The translations under genes were made by a program, and so were the position numbers. From contig CBFIHR010000003.1 of the NCBI GenBank assembly GCA_965662365.1, forward strand, positions 49,136 to 113,135: a stretch of DNA of 64,000 bases. Reading direction: 5' to 3'. Shown in pieces: positions 9,970-18,731 of this stretch. Under the pieces are notes generated by a model. It did no database searches and was not told where the DNA came from. It saw nothing but the letters and a program-made list of their open reading frames with translations. The first letter of the stretch is position 1. The number at the start of each line of letters is the position of its first letter. This stretch comes from CAWVWD01 sp965662365 (GTDB taxonomy: Bacteria; Bacteroidota; Bacteroidia; Chitinophagales; Saprospiraceae).

Positions 9970-10509
9970 TCAATTAATCAACACTTTTTCTAAAACACAC
10001 CGCAACATTTTTTTTGCTCTCGACAATTGTGATTTTGACGTATTCACCGAAATATTCAACTGTGCTGCAATTTCTTTATGTGAATAACCTTCGACCACGT
10101 ATAAGTTAAAAACAATACGATAGCCATCCGGTAACTGTTGTACTATTTTCATAATTTCTTTTGCTCCAATCGTACTTAATACGTCATCATTACTCTGTAT
10201 TTTTTCTGCAAAATTGTGCTGTTCTACATCTGAAAATAACATTCTTTTTTTGCGAACGTGCATCAATGCGGTATTTACAGTAACTCTGCGAACCCAAGCG
10301 CCCAACGCATTCGTAGGTTGATACTGATACAAGTCACGATACAATTTCACAAAAGCATCTTGCATAATATCTTCTGCCTCCGGGACATCTTTCGCATATC
10401 GCATTACAATACTAAAAACCAATTTTTTGAACAGGTCATAAAATTGCCGTTGTGCCATTTTCTCTCCTTTTTGGCAACCTTTCAGTATTTTGGTTTCGTT
10501 TTGCGTCAA
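9970..10509 (-). CDS. ECF-type RNA polymerase sigma factor
   Basis: A 179-aa extracytoplasmic-function sigma factor. Region 2 lies at ~20-85 (PEAEDIMQDAFVKLYRDL for core binding and -10 recognition, then AWVRRVTVNTALMHVRKK). Region 4 lies at ~115-175 with the helix-turn-helix EGYSHKEIAAQLNISVNTSKSQLSRAK in outline. Regions 1 and 3 are absent, as expected for the group. It is the first gene of a two-gene unit with the anti-sigma-like membrane protein at 8342-9907. The regulon cannot be told from this window. Confidence 0.92.
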   Translation of the reverse strand: MTQNETKILKGCQKGEKMAQRQFYDLFKKLVFSIVMRYAKDVPEAEDIMQDAFVKLYRDLYQYQPTNALGAWVRRVTVNTALMHVRKKRMLFSDVEQHNFAEKIQSNDDVLSTIGAKEIMKIVQQLPDGYRIVFNLYVVEGYSHKEIAAQLNISVNTSKSQLSRAKKMLRCVLEKVLIN

Positions 10510-10734
10510 GCTTTAATTAGTTTAACTTCTTATTTTTTTAGTATTCTTGCTGAGGTAGTGCAAGAAGTCTGGGAAAGGTTGCATAGAAAATGAAAAATGA
10601 TATTTCTTTGAATAATTCAATAACCAAAACGTTTCTTCAAAGTATCGAGCGGGATTAATCACGGAACATTCCAAAAAAACTGACAAAACAAAATACCACA
10701 AACAAACAGTTAAAACTGTTGCAATTACTTATTT

Positions 10735-11580
10735 TTAGTTCAAATGATATCTTACTAATTCACGAACAGGATTATGAATCACACGACCAAAATGTAAATT
10801 ATTTTCTAATAAAACGGCTTCTAAAACTGGTTGAAAATGTACAGCAATTGAGCCTAAAAAATTAATCGGTAGATTTTCAATATTGTCGTATTTTAGAACC
10901 ATTGCATCAAGGAAATCTTGAAATCCGTTTTTTACAAATTGCCAAACAAAGGGATGCTCCAAATGTTCGCTTAAAAACTTAGTGTAACTCGCCAAATACC
11001 GGTTTGGTGCAGATTTTTTATAAACATTTAGCAGCATATCATCACGAGTAAGTTGGTACTTTTTGGCGAAAGCCAACTCTAAATCCTCCGGTAATTCTCT
11101 GTAAAAATACGCTCGAACTAACTGCTTCCCTAAATAGCCACCGCTGCCTTCATCGCCTAACATAAAACCAACCGATGGAATATTATCCGTAATAAATTGA
11201 CCATCATACAAACAAGAGTTCGCACCTGTTCCCAGGATACACGCTACGCCCGAGGAGTGACCGCACAAAGCTCTGGCAGCTCCTAACAAATCGTGATTGA
11301 CTTCAATCTCAGCTTTTTCAAATACATTTTCTAAGGCTAATTGAATAATCGTCACTGTTCGAGGAGTCGAACAACCTGTACCATAAAAAGAGATTTTCGA
11401 AATATCGTTTGTCAAAACAGGGAGTTGAGGAATGAGAATTTCCTTCAAATCATCAATCATTTCATCAGTCGTTATATATTGCGGACTATATCCAATTGTT
11501 TCTAATGGAATAATTGTACTTTCGCTTTTTATAAGTCGCCAAGCTGTTTTTGTCGAGCCGCTATCTGCAATTAGGTGCAT
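10735..11580 (-). CDS. BadF/BadG-type ATPase, N-acetylglucosamine kinase-like
   Basis: A 281-aa member of the actin-like ATPase/sugar kinase fold. The N-terminus has the phosphate-1 motif ADSGSTKTAWRL; a second glycine motif is at GTGANSCLYDG, and GFMLGDEGSGGYLG follows, the signature of the BadF/BadG/BcrA family that includes eukaryotic-type GlcNAc kinases. A cytoplasmic role in phosphorylating amino sugars, for example from peptidoglycan turnover, is likely from the family but not proven. It is a single gene: flanked by a 225-bp gap downstream and a 433-bp divergent region upstream. Confidence 0.85.
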   Translation of the reverse strand: MHLIADSGSTKTAWRLIKSESTIIPLETIGYSPQYITTDEMIDDLKEILIPQLPVLTNDISKISFYGTGCSTPRTVTIIQLALENVFEKAEIEVNHDLLGAARALCGHSSGVACILGTGANSCLYDGQFITDNIPSVGFMLGDEGSGGYLGKQLVRAYFYRELPEDLELAFAKKYQLTRDDMLLNVYKKSAPNRYLASYTKFLSEHLEHPFVWQFVKNGFQDFLDAMVLKYDNIENLPINFLGSIAVHFQPVLEAVLLENNLHFGRVIHNPVRELVRYHLN

Positions 11581-12013
11581 TTTTTATAAATTACTGAACT
11601 GTCCGTCCCGTTGCGTCCCGACTCTCGGGTGTACCTCGGTGATTTTGTTGCCGTATTGTTCATAAGACAGTTCAATTGTAAAGGACTAATTTTTTCGAAT
11701 ATCTTACGACTGTTTTTGATTTTTTTAATACCTAAATACAGTCGTTTTACATACGAAAAATTTAAAATGTCCAGTAATATAATCGATTAAATACAAAGAT
11801 AAGTAACTATTTGATAGTTAACTATTCGGATGGGAATGTTGTCCGAATAATTGTTAAATTATTTAGATACTCAACAAATCATTGTGATTCTTTATAGTTT
11901 ATTAATAATTATTAGCAATAGTTTATGTAAATTCGTCAAAAACAATTTAGCAAATTAATAGTTCAATAATCATTACTAAATCGTTAATACTTCATACTTA
12001 ATATTTTATAGAA
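11581..12013. other. Divergent intergenic region with palindromes
   Basis: 433 bp, AT-rich, between the divergent kinase-like gene and the S41 protease gene. It contains AACTAT-ttg-ATAGTT-AACTAT (11805-11825), whose core 11814-11825 is a perfect 12-bp palindrome, and the inverted repeat TATTCGGA/TCCGAATA (11823-11830, 11842-11849). I see no clear TAnnTTTG promoter and no gene. Confidence 0.5.
11805..11849. promoter_or_regulatory. Overlapping palindromes, possible operator
   Basis: Two symmetrical elements share bases: ATAGTTAACTAT (11814-11825) and TATTCGGA-N11-TCCGAATA (11823-11849). Their place in a divergent promoter region suggests a regulator-binding site, but no regulator is identified. 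The AACTAT half-sites match the motif repeated at 43074-43182. Confidence 0.35.
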
Positions 12014-13627
12014 ATGAGTGATTACAAAAAGCCTGATCCGATGAAAAGGTTAAATATATGGTTGCCGTTATTGTTATCTTTCATCTTAGTGGTTGGAATG
12101 TTACTAGGTTTCAAACTGCAAGATGGTGACGCACAAACACGAAATTTGGGTGGAAAACCCGGGGCAATCGAAGAATTATTGCGATTGGTAGAATCGAAAT
12201 ATGTCGATGAAACAAATCGAGAGGAATTAGTCGAAACGGCCATTAATAACATCTTAAAAGAACTCGATCCACATTCAAGTTATATTCCTGCAGCACGCTT
12301 ACAAGCCGTGAATGAGGAATTGGACGGAAAATTTGAAGGTGTTGGGATTCAATTTACCCTTCTGAATGATACCATTTTTGTAGTAACTCCGATTTCGGGT
12401 GGTCCTGCGGATAAGTTAGGCGTTTTGGCAGGCGATAAGATTGTAATGATTGAGGATTCGGCGGTCACTGGCATTGACCTCACAACGGACGATGTGATTG
12501 ATAAACTCAAAGGCGAAAAAGGCTCAAAAGTAAAAATTGGAATTCAGCGTGGAAAAAGTAAGAAAATCATCAATTACACGATTACTCGGGATGTCATTCC
12601 GTTGTACAGTGTTGATGCGGCATATATGTTAAATGAAGCAACAGGCTACATCAAAGTGAATCGCTTTAGCGGAACAACGCATGAAGAATTTATGACGGCA
12701 TTAGAAAAAATGGTCAATAATGGCCTACAAAATTTAGTGATTGATTTGCGTGGTAATCCTGGCGGTTACTTAACGGCTGCGACGAAAATGCTCGACCAAT
12801 TATTTGAAGAACGCAAACTATTAGTTTATACCGAAGGTCGGACTTATGCTCGTAATAATTATAAATCAACGGGTCGTCAATTATTTCCGCTGGACAAAGT
12901 GGCTGTTTTAATTGATGAAGGTTCAGCCTCTGCGAGTGAAATTTTAGCTGGTGCTGTTCAAGATCATGATAGAGGAGCGATTATCGGTCGCCGTTCGTTC
13001 GGAAAAGGCCTGGTACAAGAGCAATACAATTTGAGTGATGGTTCGGCTTTGCGGCTGACCGTAGCGAGGTATTATACGCCTTCGGGTCGCTCGATTCAGA
13101 AATCGTATGACGACATGGACGCTTATGGTGAAGAAGCATACAACCGTTTTAAAAATGGTGAACTGGTGAATCAAGATAGTGTCAGTGTTGCAGATACAAC
13201 GAAATTTTATACAGCAGAAGGGCGAGTTGTTTATGGCGGTGGCGGCATTATGCCGGATGTATTTATCCCGATTGACACAACTTTGTATGCGAATAGCTTT
13301 TACACAACCGCTTTGCAATACGTTCCTCAATTTGTCTATTCTGAATATACGGCTTTAGAAAAGGATTTAAAAAAGCATAAAACAGTTCAGGTTTTTAACA
13401 ATCAATTTGAAGTAACCGATGCTCTGTTTAATAAATATGTCCGGTACATTAAAGCAGAGGAAGGTAATTTGAAAATCAATGCCACCGAATTGGCGAAAGC
13501 TAAGAAGAGCTTAAAACAACGTATAAAAGCGTATTTTGCACGTCAAATTTTTCAGGATAATGGCTATTTTTATATTATGAATCAAGAAGATAAAATGATT
13601 GATGCAGCCTTGAAATCTATGGAATAA
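12014..13627 (+). CDS. S41 family C-terminal processing peptidase (CtpA/Prc type)
   Basis: A 537-aa serine protease. One N-terminal TM helix (~14-34) anchors it, with the bulk in the periplasm. A PDZ domain (~85-170; EGVGIQFTL ... GGPADKLGVLAGDKI) precedes the S41 core. The Ser/Lys dyad is S306 in SASASEI and K331 in SFGKG, 25 residues apart as in the family. The C-terminal ~150 residues are helical and Lys-rich. The family trims C-termini of exported proteins. It is monocistronic: a strong hairpin follows its stop. Confidence 0.94.
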   Translation: MSDYKKPDPMKRLNIWLPLLLSFILVVGMLLGFKLQDGDAQTRNLGGKPGAIEELLRLVESKYVDETNREELVETAINNILKELDPHSSYIPAARLQAVNEELDGKFEGVGIQFTLLNDTIFVVTPISGGPADKLGVLAGDKIVMIEDSAVTGIDLTTDDVIDKLKGEKGSKVKIGIQRGKSKKIINYTITRDVIPLYSVDAAYMLNEATGYIKVNRFSGTTHEEFMTALEKMVNNGLQNLVIDLRGNPGGYLTAATKMLDQLFEERKLLVYTEGRTYARNNYKSTGRQLFPLDKVAVLIDEGSASASEILAGAVQDHDRGAIIGRRSFGKGLVQEQYNLSDGSALRLTVARYYTPSGRSIQKSYDDMDAYGEEAYNRFKNGELVNQDSVSVADTTKFYTAEGRVVYGGGGIMPDVFIPIDTTLYANSFYTTALQYVPQFVYSEYTALEKDLKKHKTVQVFNNQFEVTDALFNKYVRYIKAEEGNLKINATELAKAKKSLKQRIKAYFARQIFQDNGYFYIMNQEDKMIDAALKSME

Positions 13628-13659
13628 GACGGTTGACGGTCGCTGACAGTAAAATAAAG

Positions 13660-13695
13660 ACGCACAATACTTCCTCGGAAATATTGTGCGTTTTC
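13660..13695 (+). terminator. Terminator after S41 peptidase
   Basis: A perfect 10-bp inverted repeat ACGCACAATA/TATTGTGCGT (13660-13669, 13682-13691) is followed by a short T run. It separates the protease from the ribosomal-protein promoter. Confidence 0.75.
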
Positions 13696-13826
13696 TGTTA
13701 AGGGAATAGAATGAACGTTCTCGATAGCTTTTATATCCTTTTGTATCCGCAACGAGGAGTAAAAGGAGACCTAATGTGATTAGAGATTTTTTATAAATGA
13801 TCGAAAATTGAAAAAATTAAAATTAA

Positions 13827-13858
13827 TTGCTAAAGTTAGAAATAAAAACTTATCTTTG
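13827..13858 (+). promoter_or_regulatory. Promoter of rpmI-rplT
   Basis: A Bacteroidota-type promoter: TTG at 13827-13829, a 21-nt spacer, then TATCTTTG at 13851-13858. This gives a leader of roughly 25 nt before the rpmI ATG, too short for a long ribosomal-protein leader structure. Confidence 0.75.
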
Positions 13859-13888
13859 CAGCCGTTTTATTTTTAAAATTATAGGATT

Positions 13889-14083
13889 ATGCCTAAGATG
13901 AAAACTAACTCCAGTGCTAAGAAACGTTTCAAAGTAACGGGTTCTGGAAAAATTAAACGTAATCATGCTTTTGCGCGTCACCAAATGCGTACAAAGACAA
14001 AGAAGGCAAAGTTAAGACTACGTCACTCAGCGATCGTTAAAAAATGCGATGAAGGTTTAGTGAAGGACTTACTTTGTATGTAA
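13889..14083 (+). CDS. rpmI: 50S ribosomal protein L35
   Basis: A 64-aa, very basic protein with the L35 opening MPKMKTNSSAKKRFK and the HAFARHQMRTKTKKAK-type core; length is normal for L35. It is part of the large ribosomal subunit. It is followed after 33 bp by rplT. infC, which often precedes this pair, is not upstream: a terminator and a separate promoter lie there instead. Confidence 0.97.
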   Translation: MPKMKTNSSAKKRFKVTGSGKIKRNHAFARHQMRTKTKKAKLRLRHSAIVKKCDEGLVKDLLCM

Positions 14084-14116
14084 AATTTATTTTTTATCAA
14101 TTAAAATTTGTGAACA

Positions 14117-14461
14117 ATGCCACGTTCCGTTAATTCAGTTGCGTCACGTAAAAGACGTAAAAAAATCATGAAGCAAGCGAAAGGCTACTTCGGTGCTCGT
14201 TCAAAAGTTTATACTGTTGCAAAGAACGCTGTAGAAAAAGCCTTGGGTTATGCTTATCGTGACCGTAAAGCTAAAAAGCGCACTTTCCGCCGCTTATGGA
14301 TCACACGTATTAACGCAGCGGCAAGACAAGAAGGTTTGTCTTACTCTGTATTCATCCATAAGTTAAAGCAAAATGACGTCGAATTGAACCGTAAGGTTTT
14401 AGCCGATTTGGCTATGAACAACCCAGATGGCTTCAAAGCTGTTGTGGATAAGGTAAAATAA
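14117..14461 (+). CDS. rplT: 50S ribosomal protein L20
   Basis: A 114-aa basic protein with the L20 N-terminus (MPRSVNSVASRKRRKKI) and the conserved AKGYFGARSKVYTVAKNAV and RDRKAKKRTFRRLWI segments. It binds 23S rRNA early in large-subunit assembly; in other bacteria L20 also represses its own operon. It is the second gene of the rpmI-rplT unit and ends before a strong hairpin. Confidence 0.97.
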   Translation: MPRSVNSVASRKRRKKIMKQAKGYFGARSKVYTVAKNAVEKALGYAYRDRKAKKRTFRRLWITRINAAARQEGLSYSVFIHKLKQNDVELNRKVLADLAMNNPDGFKAVVDKVK

Positions 14462-14774
14462 GATGTTTCGATATAGTCGGAAAGATTTTTAGAAAGGGAA
14501 GCCAAACGGCTTCCCTTTCGTCGTTTTATGTCATAAGTTTGGGCTGTTCAATTGTATCGTATGAATATTTATATAGCTCGATATTTTCAAAATACCCTCC
14601 AACTTTTATCAACTTCCATTGTTTAGTGAGGAGAATCAATCAAAAATACCAAAATACTTTTTTGCGAGGTATCGAGAAGGAAATCATCATTCAATTCGTT
14701 CTCAAAAAAATCAAACCGTATCGAATGATGCTGTTCAGATATACTTCCTTACTTATTCGCCATAAACTTGCTCA
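14462..14774 (+). other. Intergenic region after rplT
   Basis: 313 bp. It holds the rplT terminator (14492-14519). The rest (14520-14774) has an open frame but no recognisable protein pattern, and I call no gene in it. Confidence 0.5.
14492..14519 (+). terminator. Terminator after rplT
   Basis: A perfect 12-bp stem GAAAGGGAAGCC/GGCTTCCCTTTC (14492-14503, 14508-14519) with a 4-nt loop lies 30 bp after the rplT stop. The T run is weak. Confidence 0.75.
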
Positions 14775-15170
14775 ATGGAAAATAGAACAACACAACTCAC
14801 GCAAATTCGCCCGATGCTGGATTTAGCGGAAGCGACAACCGAAATAGAACAATTTCAAAACGGTACATTACGACCTATTTTAAAATTCCAAAATCCATTG
14901 ATTCTACAACTATTTCGTAATTTCATTGCTCAACGTTTTCGAAAAAAGAAGAATACATTTGGAGGGATGGATATTTCTGACCAAAATATTTTTATTACAA
15001 AAGCAATGAAAACCGACATTCAGTTAAAAAATATCTTTCTGGGTATTGTAATCGGCTATTTTACTGTTTCGGAACTGAATTTTTATCATCAAAATACAAG
15101 TGAAATTAATCGACGAATTACGACTTTATTAATTCAACGGTTGCAATCACAGATAGAAAAATTAATATAG
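14775..15170 (+). CDS. Conserved-looking hypothetical protein
   Basis: A 131-aa soluble protein with no signal peptide or membrane segment. Near the N-terminus it has RPMLDLAEATTEIEQFQNG and then LRPILKFQNPLILQLFRNFI, followed by a basic patch (RFRKKKN) and a helical C-terminus (INRRITTLLIQRL). The pattern looks like a real, compact all-alpha protein, but I do not recognise a characterised family. It is a single gene. The ATG at 14775 is chosen because the coding pattern begins there. Confidence 0.6.
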   Translation: MENRTTQLTQIRPMLDLAEATTEIEQFQNGTLRPILKFQNPLILQLFRNFIAQRFRKKKNTFGGMDISDQNIFITKAMKTDIQLKNIFLGIVIGYFTVSELNFYHQNTSEINRRITTLLIQRLQSQIEKLI

Positions 15171-15234
15171 CAGTGATATTTTACGTTCGTCAAAACAACA
15201 CTCAACAGCTATTAAAATACTGATAATCAAATAA

Positions 15235-16194
15235 TTATAACCAATTACGTCGTTTGGTTAACCAAATCATAATAATCGTAATGATAACCATCAATATCCA
15301 AACTCCAATATATCCATATTGCCAATGTAGTTCGGGCATAGAATCGAAGTTCATTCCATAAACACCTGTAATAAAAGTCAGTGGAATAAATACTGTAGAA
15401 ACAATAGTCAACAGCTGCATTACACTATTTGTCCGTTGTGACAAATTAAGGTGATGCAAATCCATTAAGTTGTTGGCCAATTCTCTAAAATCTTTGAATT
15501 GTTCTAAGATTTGTAACAATCGTTCGTGAATATCTTTAAAATATTGCCGTGTTATTGTCGTGATAATATCGGATTCTTCCCTTGCTAATTTTCGGACAAC
15601 TTCTTCTATCGGAAAAACGATTTTACGAATTTTGATAAGTTGTTTTTTGAGATTTAAAATATCCTCTACAGCATCATAATGATGCCCTTCTTTGATTAAT
15701 AAATCCTCAATATCTTGAATTTTATCTTCAAAAAAAGTAACAATTTCGCCCAGTTCATCATTAACAGCATCCAGCAAACGATACAACAAATAATCAACGC
15801 CTCGTTTTCTCAAACGACCTTTATTCGTCAGGATTCGTTCTCGAACATCATCAAAAACATCGCCTGGTCTTTCTTGAAAAGAAATCAAATAATTCTTCCC
15901 CAAGATAAAGCTAATATGCTCTTCTTCAACGGTATCACCTTCGATGTGCATGGATCGAAGCGAGCAGAAAATATAATCTTCAAAGGCATCAATTTTGGGT
16001 AAATGTCGACTATCGTCAATAATATCTTCAATCAATAAATGATGCCAACCAAAAAAGTGACCAGCCTGCCGAACGGCTTCATCACTTGTCGTATTGAAGT
16101 TATACCAAGTTACTTTACCTTCTTCAACAGATTGTATGAAACTCTTTTTTTCAACATTTGCAGCCCTTTCATCGTATGTTATTTTTTGAATCAT
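15235..16194 (-). CDS. corA: CorA-type magnesium/cobalt transporter
   Basis: A 319-aa inner-membrane divalent-cation channel. The large N-terminal cytoplasmic domain (~1-255) ends in a long helix with SQRTNSVMQLLTIVSTVFIPLTFITGVYGMNF. The GMN selectivity motif is at 280-282, between TM1 (~260-278) and TM2 (~295-313), and the C-terminus is basic (TKRRNWL), as in the CorA family. It starts 6 bp after the stop of the upstream GNAT gene on the same strand, so the two are almost surely co-transcribed. Confidence 0.95.
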   Translation of the reverse strand: MIQKITYDERAANVEKKSFIQSVEEGKVTWYNFNTTSDEAVRQAGHFFGWHHLLIEDIIDDSRHLPKIDAFEDYIFCSLRSMHIEGDTVEEEHISFILGKNYLISFQERPGDVFDDVRERILTNKGRLRKRGVDYLLYRLLDAVNDELGEIVTFFEDKIQDIEDLLIKEGHHYDAVEDILNLKKQLIKIRKIVFPIEEVVRKLAREESDIITTITRQYFKDIHERLLQILEQFKDFRELANNLMDLHHLNLSQRTNSVMQLLTIVSTVFIPLTFITGVYGMNFDSMPELHWQYGYIGVWILMVIITIIMIWLTKRRNWL

Positions 16195-16200
16195 TATTAA

Positions 16201-16629
16201 TCATAGTGTTTTTTCCATTTTAAAATGCGGAATATTCACCTCTTCAAACCGCTCTCCTACCCGATCATAGCCTAATTTGTCATAGAACGGACAAGCTACT
16301 TCACGAGCATGTAAAACAACTTTTTCGAATCCGTTTTGTCGAGCGTATGCTTCAAAAAAAGCGACCATTTTTTTACCGATTCCTTTTCCTTGTTGATTTT
16401 TAGCAACGGCAACTTGACGCATTTTTGCTTGACGGTTGCCATAATCTTGCAGCACCATGCAACCTATCATTCTACCATTTTCATCATAATAACCAATGTG
16501 AGTTTGGTCAAATTCTTTGACCAAATCTTCCGCATAAAAAACCATATTTAATGGCTTTCGCAAAATATCATCTCGCAAACGAATCGACTCATCGTAGGCT
16601 GGCGTCCCGAACTCAAAAGTTGTAATCAT
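16201..16629 (-). CDS. GNAT family N-acetyltransferase
   Basis: A 142-aa acetyltransferase. Motif A for acetyl-CoA binding is MRQVAVAKNQQGKGIGKKMV (the Q/RxxGxG/A type: QQGKGIG), and the C-terminal part has the usual ACPFYDKLGYDRVGERF pattern. The N-terminal IRLRDDILRKPLNM resembles the ElaA/YjdJ-like group whose substrates are not known. The first gene of a two-gene unit with corA. Confidence 0.9.
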   Translation of the reverse strand: MITTFEFGTPAYDESIRLRDDILRKPLNMVFYAEDLVKEFDQTHIGYYDENGRMIGCMVLQDYGNRQAKMRQVAVAKNQQGKGIGKKMVAFFEAYARQNGFEKVVLHAREVACPFYDKLGYDRVGERFEEVNIPHFKMEKTL

Positions 16630-16707
16630 AAGAGTTTAATCTACTTAATAATTTGTAACCTGAAAGATTAAAGATAATAGAAAATGCTTTTACGAAATGC
16701 CACGACT

Positions 16708-17481
16708 TTACGCTTGCCAAATTTCCCAAGCTTTTTCGGCTTGTAAATGCAGCATTTCTAAGCCATTTTTAACCGTTGCCCCTTGTTGTAAACCTTTTTC
16801 TAAAAATAAGGTAACCTCAGGATTATACACCAAATCGTATAAAATGTGATTTTCTGTTAATAATTCGTAAGGCAAATCCGGACAAGTATCAATTTTAGGC
16901 GACATTCCTAAAGGTGTTGTATTGATGATGATTTGATTTTCATCAATAATTGCTTTATCTAAATGACTGTAAATCAACTGATTTTGCTTTTTAGTTCGAG
17001 AAACATAAGTTGGATTAAGGTTATTTTTTTTGAGAATGTAGAAAATCGCTTTTGCTGCTCCACCAGTTCCTAAAACTAAAGATTTGAGTGCTATTATTTC
17101 CGTATATTTTTTATCATATTTCTTATTAATAATTGGTAATAATGATTGTTCGAAACCATAAACATCGGTATTAAAACCTATCAATTTTCCATCTTGAAAC
17201 TTAATCGTATTGACCGCCCCGACTGCGGCAGCACTTTCGTGCAATTCATCTAAAAACGGAATGACTTGTTGCTTATACGGAATCGTTACATTTAGTCCAG
17301 CTAAGTTCGGGTTTGTCGCTATTAATTGCGGAAGCAAGTCAATATTTTCCAATGGAAAATTATCATAAAAACAATCCGTTATACCTACTTTTTCAAACTT
17401 TTTGGTAAAGTAGCCTTTTGAAAAAGAGTGCGACAACGGATAGCCGATTAAGCCGTATAATTTAGTTGTTTGATTTTTCAA
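16708..17481 (-). CDS. aroE: Shikimate dehydrogenase
   Basis: A 257-aa NADP-dependent enzyme reducing 3-dehydroshikimate in aromatic amino-acid synthesis. The substrate-binding opening YPLSHSFSKGY, the NVTIPYK motif with catalytic K70, and D106 in GFNTDVYGF are all present, followed by the nucleotide-binding LGTGGAAKAI loop and a C-terminal NGLEMLHLQAEKAWEIW. Length is a little short for AroE (~270-285) but all key residues are there. It lies 53 bp after the DUF368 gene on the same strand. Confidence 0.95.
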   Translation of the reverse strand: MKNQTTKLYGLIGYPLSHSFSKGYFTKKFEKVGITDCFYDNFPLENIDLLPQLIATNPNLAGLNVTIPYKQQVIPFLDELHESAAAVGAVNTIKFQDGKLIGFNTDVYGFEQSLLPIINKKYDKKYTEIIALKSLVLGTGGAAKAIFYILKKNNLNPTYVSRTKKQNQLIYSHLDKAIIDENQIIINTTPLGMSPKIDTCPDLPYELLTENHILYDLVYNPEVTLFLEKGLQQGATVKNGLEMLHLQAEKAWEIWQA

Positions 17482-17534
17482 TTTCTCATTTTTTTGAGCG
17501 TTCGAGTGTTTTATTCAAAAAAATCGTCAATCAA

Positions 17535-18461
17535 TTACTTTTCACTTCCAAAACGCTCCAAGGCAAAAACCACTGCAGCACCGACAATCATCAAAATAAT
17601 AACACCAACAATCATTGATTCTCCTTCATAAGCAGATGGTAGCACGCTTTTTTCTAAAAACGGTACGATTTCTCCCTTGCTATTTTCACGAGTTTGTAAT
17701 ACATTTCTCCAAGGCCAAACTTTGTTTAATGAACCAATCATAAAACCTGTCAAGAGTGCCAAAGTTTGTTCTTTGTAGTTCTTAAATGTCCATGAGAAAA
17801 TATTGGCAAAAGTTAAAATACCGATTAAACAACCTACGCCAAAAACTGCTACAACGGTGAGCGTTTCCATTGAGCGTTCGTCAATAAATGCAGAAACGGC
17901 TGGCAAAATAATCTGATACATTCCCATTAATAAAAGGATAAAACTACCCGAAATCCCAGGTAAAATCATGGCGGAAATCGCTATCATTCCTGCCAAGAAA
18001 ACCATCCAAAGTGCGTCTGTACCTTGTGCTGGTGCGGCAATTGTGATATAAAATGCAATCGCTAAACCGACTAACAGAATACCGACAATCTTCAAATCCC
18101 ACTCTTTAATCATTCGACCGATGAATATCGCAGAGGCGACAATCAAACCAAAGAAAAACGCCCAAAGCATTTCTTTGTTGGTTTCCATTAAGCCAGTAAT
18201 TAATTTGGTAAACAAAACAATACTAACTGCCATTCCACCAAAAAGTGCGACTAAAAATGTTCCATTGATTTCGTTCCAAACGCCTTTGATACCGTCATTT
18301 TTTAAGGTTACCAATAAGGATGGTCGAAAGGCTTTAATCGAATCCAATAATTTTTCATAAATTCCTGTAATAAAGGCGATTGTTCCGCCAGAAACCCCAG
18401 GAATAATTTCGGCAATTCCCATTGCCATTCCTTTTAAGAATGTAAAAATAGTCGTTTTCAT
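17535..18461 (-). CDS. DUF368 membrane protein, undecaprenyl-phosphate translocase-like (PopT type)
   Basis: A 308-aa polytopic inner-membrane protein with about 8-9 hydrophobic segments. The opening GMAMGIAEIIPGVSGGTIAFITGIY is the DUF368 signature, and a second copy-like motif ILPGISGSFILLLMGMY occurs mid-protein, suggesting internal duplication with two re-entrant PGxSG loops. Members of DUF368 have been shown to recycle the lipid carrier undecaprenyl phosphate across the membrane for cell-wall synthesis; that role here is by family only. It is upstream of aroE in the same orientation. Confidence 0.9.
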   Translation of the reverse strand: MKTTIFTFLKGMAMGIAEIIPGVSGGTIAFITGIYEKLLDSIKAFRPSLLVTLKNDGIKGVWNEINGTFLVALFGGMAVSIVLFTKLITGLMETNKEMLWAFFFGLIVASAIFIGRMIKEWDLKIVGILLVGLAIAFYITIAAPAQGTDALWMVFLAGMIAISAMILPGISGSFILLLMGMYQIILPAVSAFIDERSMETLTVVAVFGVGCLIGILTFANIFSWTFKNYKEQTLALLTGFMIGSLNKVWPWRNVLQTRENSKGEIVPFLEKSVLPSAYEGESMIVGVIILMIVGAAVVFALERFGSEK

Positions 18462-18466
18462 GGCGG

Positions 18467-18474
18467 CAAAGATA
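18467..18474 (-). promoter_or_regulatory. -7 promoter element close to the DUF368 start codon
   Basis: TATCTTTG on the minus strand, identical to the rpmI -7 box, ends only 5 nt before the ATG. If used, transcription would begin at or next to the start codon (leaderless mRNA). No TTG at the -33 position is visible. Confidence 0.35.
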
Positions 18475-18731
18475 ATTTATTCTGTTTGAAGTTTCAGAGG
18501 TTTATCCGAAATATAAGTGAGGGGCCAAGGTATTTTATTAAGTCTTACAATTATTGATTTACGCATGATAATTCTCTTCAGACGTAACGACTCAATGTCA
18601 CTGAATAAATTTATTTAACCGCAGCATTCCCTAAGATTTTAATAATTTCTGTACCAAATCTCAGCGTTCTCTGCGGTTAAATTTTCTAAATAAGGAATTG
18701 CTCCTATCAAAAAATGTCAAAAAAAATCTCC

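Noticed and set aside
8342..10509. Sigma and membrane-protein pair as a FecI/FecR-type iron system
   Set aside because: The membrane protein has no FecR-type domain pattern and no TonB-dependent receptor gene is adjacent.
12944..13330. 128-codon minus-strand open frame inside the S41 protease gene
   Set aside because: Shadow of the well-supported S41 protease frame, covering its catalytic site.
14539..14826. 95-codon open frame before the hypothetical gene at 14775
   Set aside because: It overlaps the better-supported gene at 14775-15170 in another frame and has no protein-like pattern.
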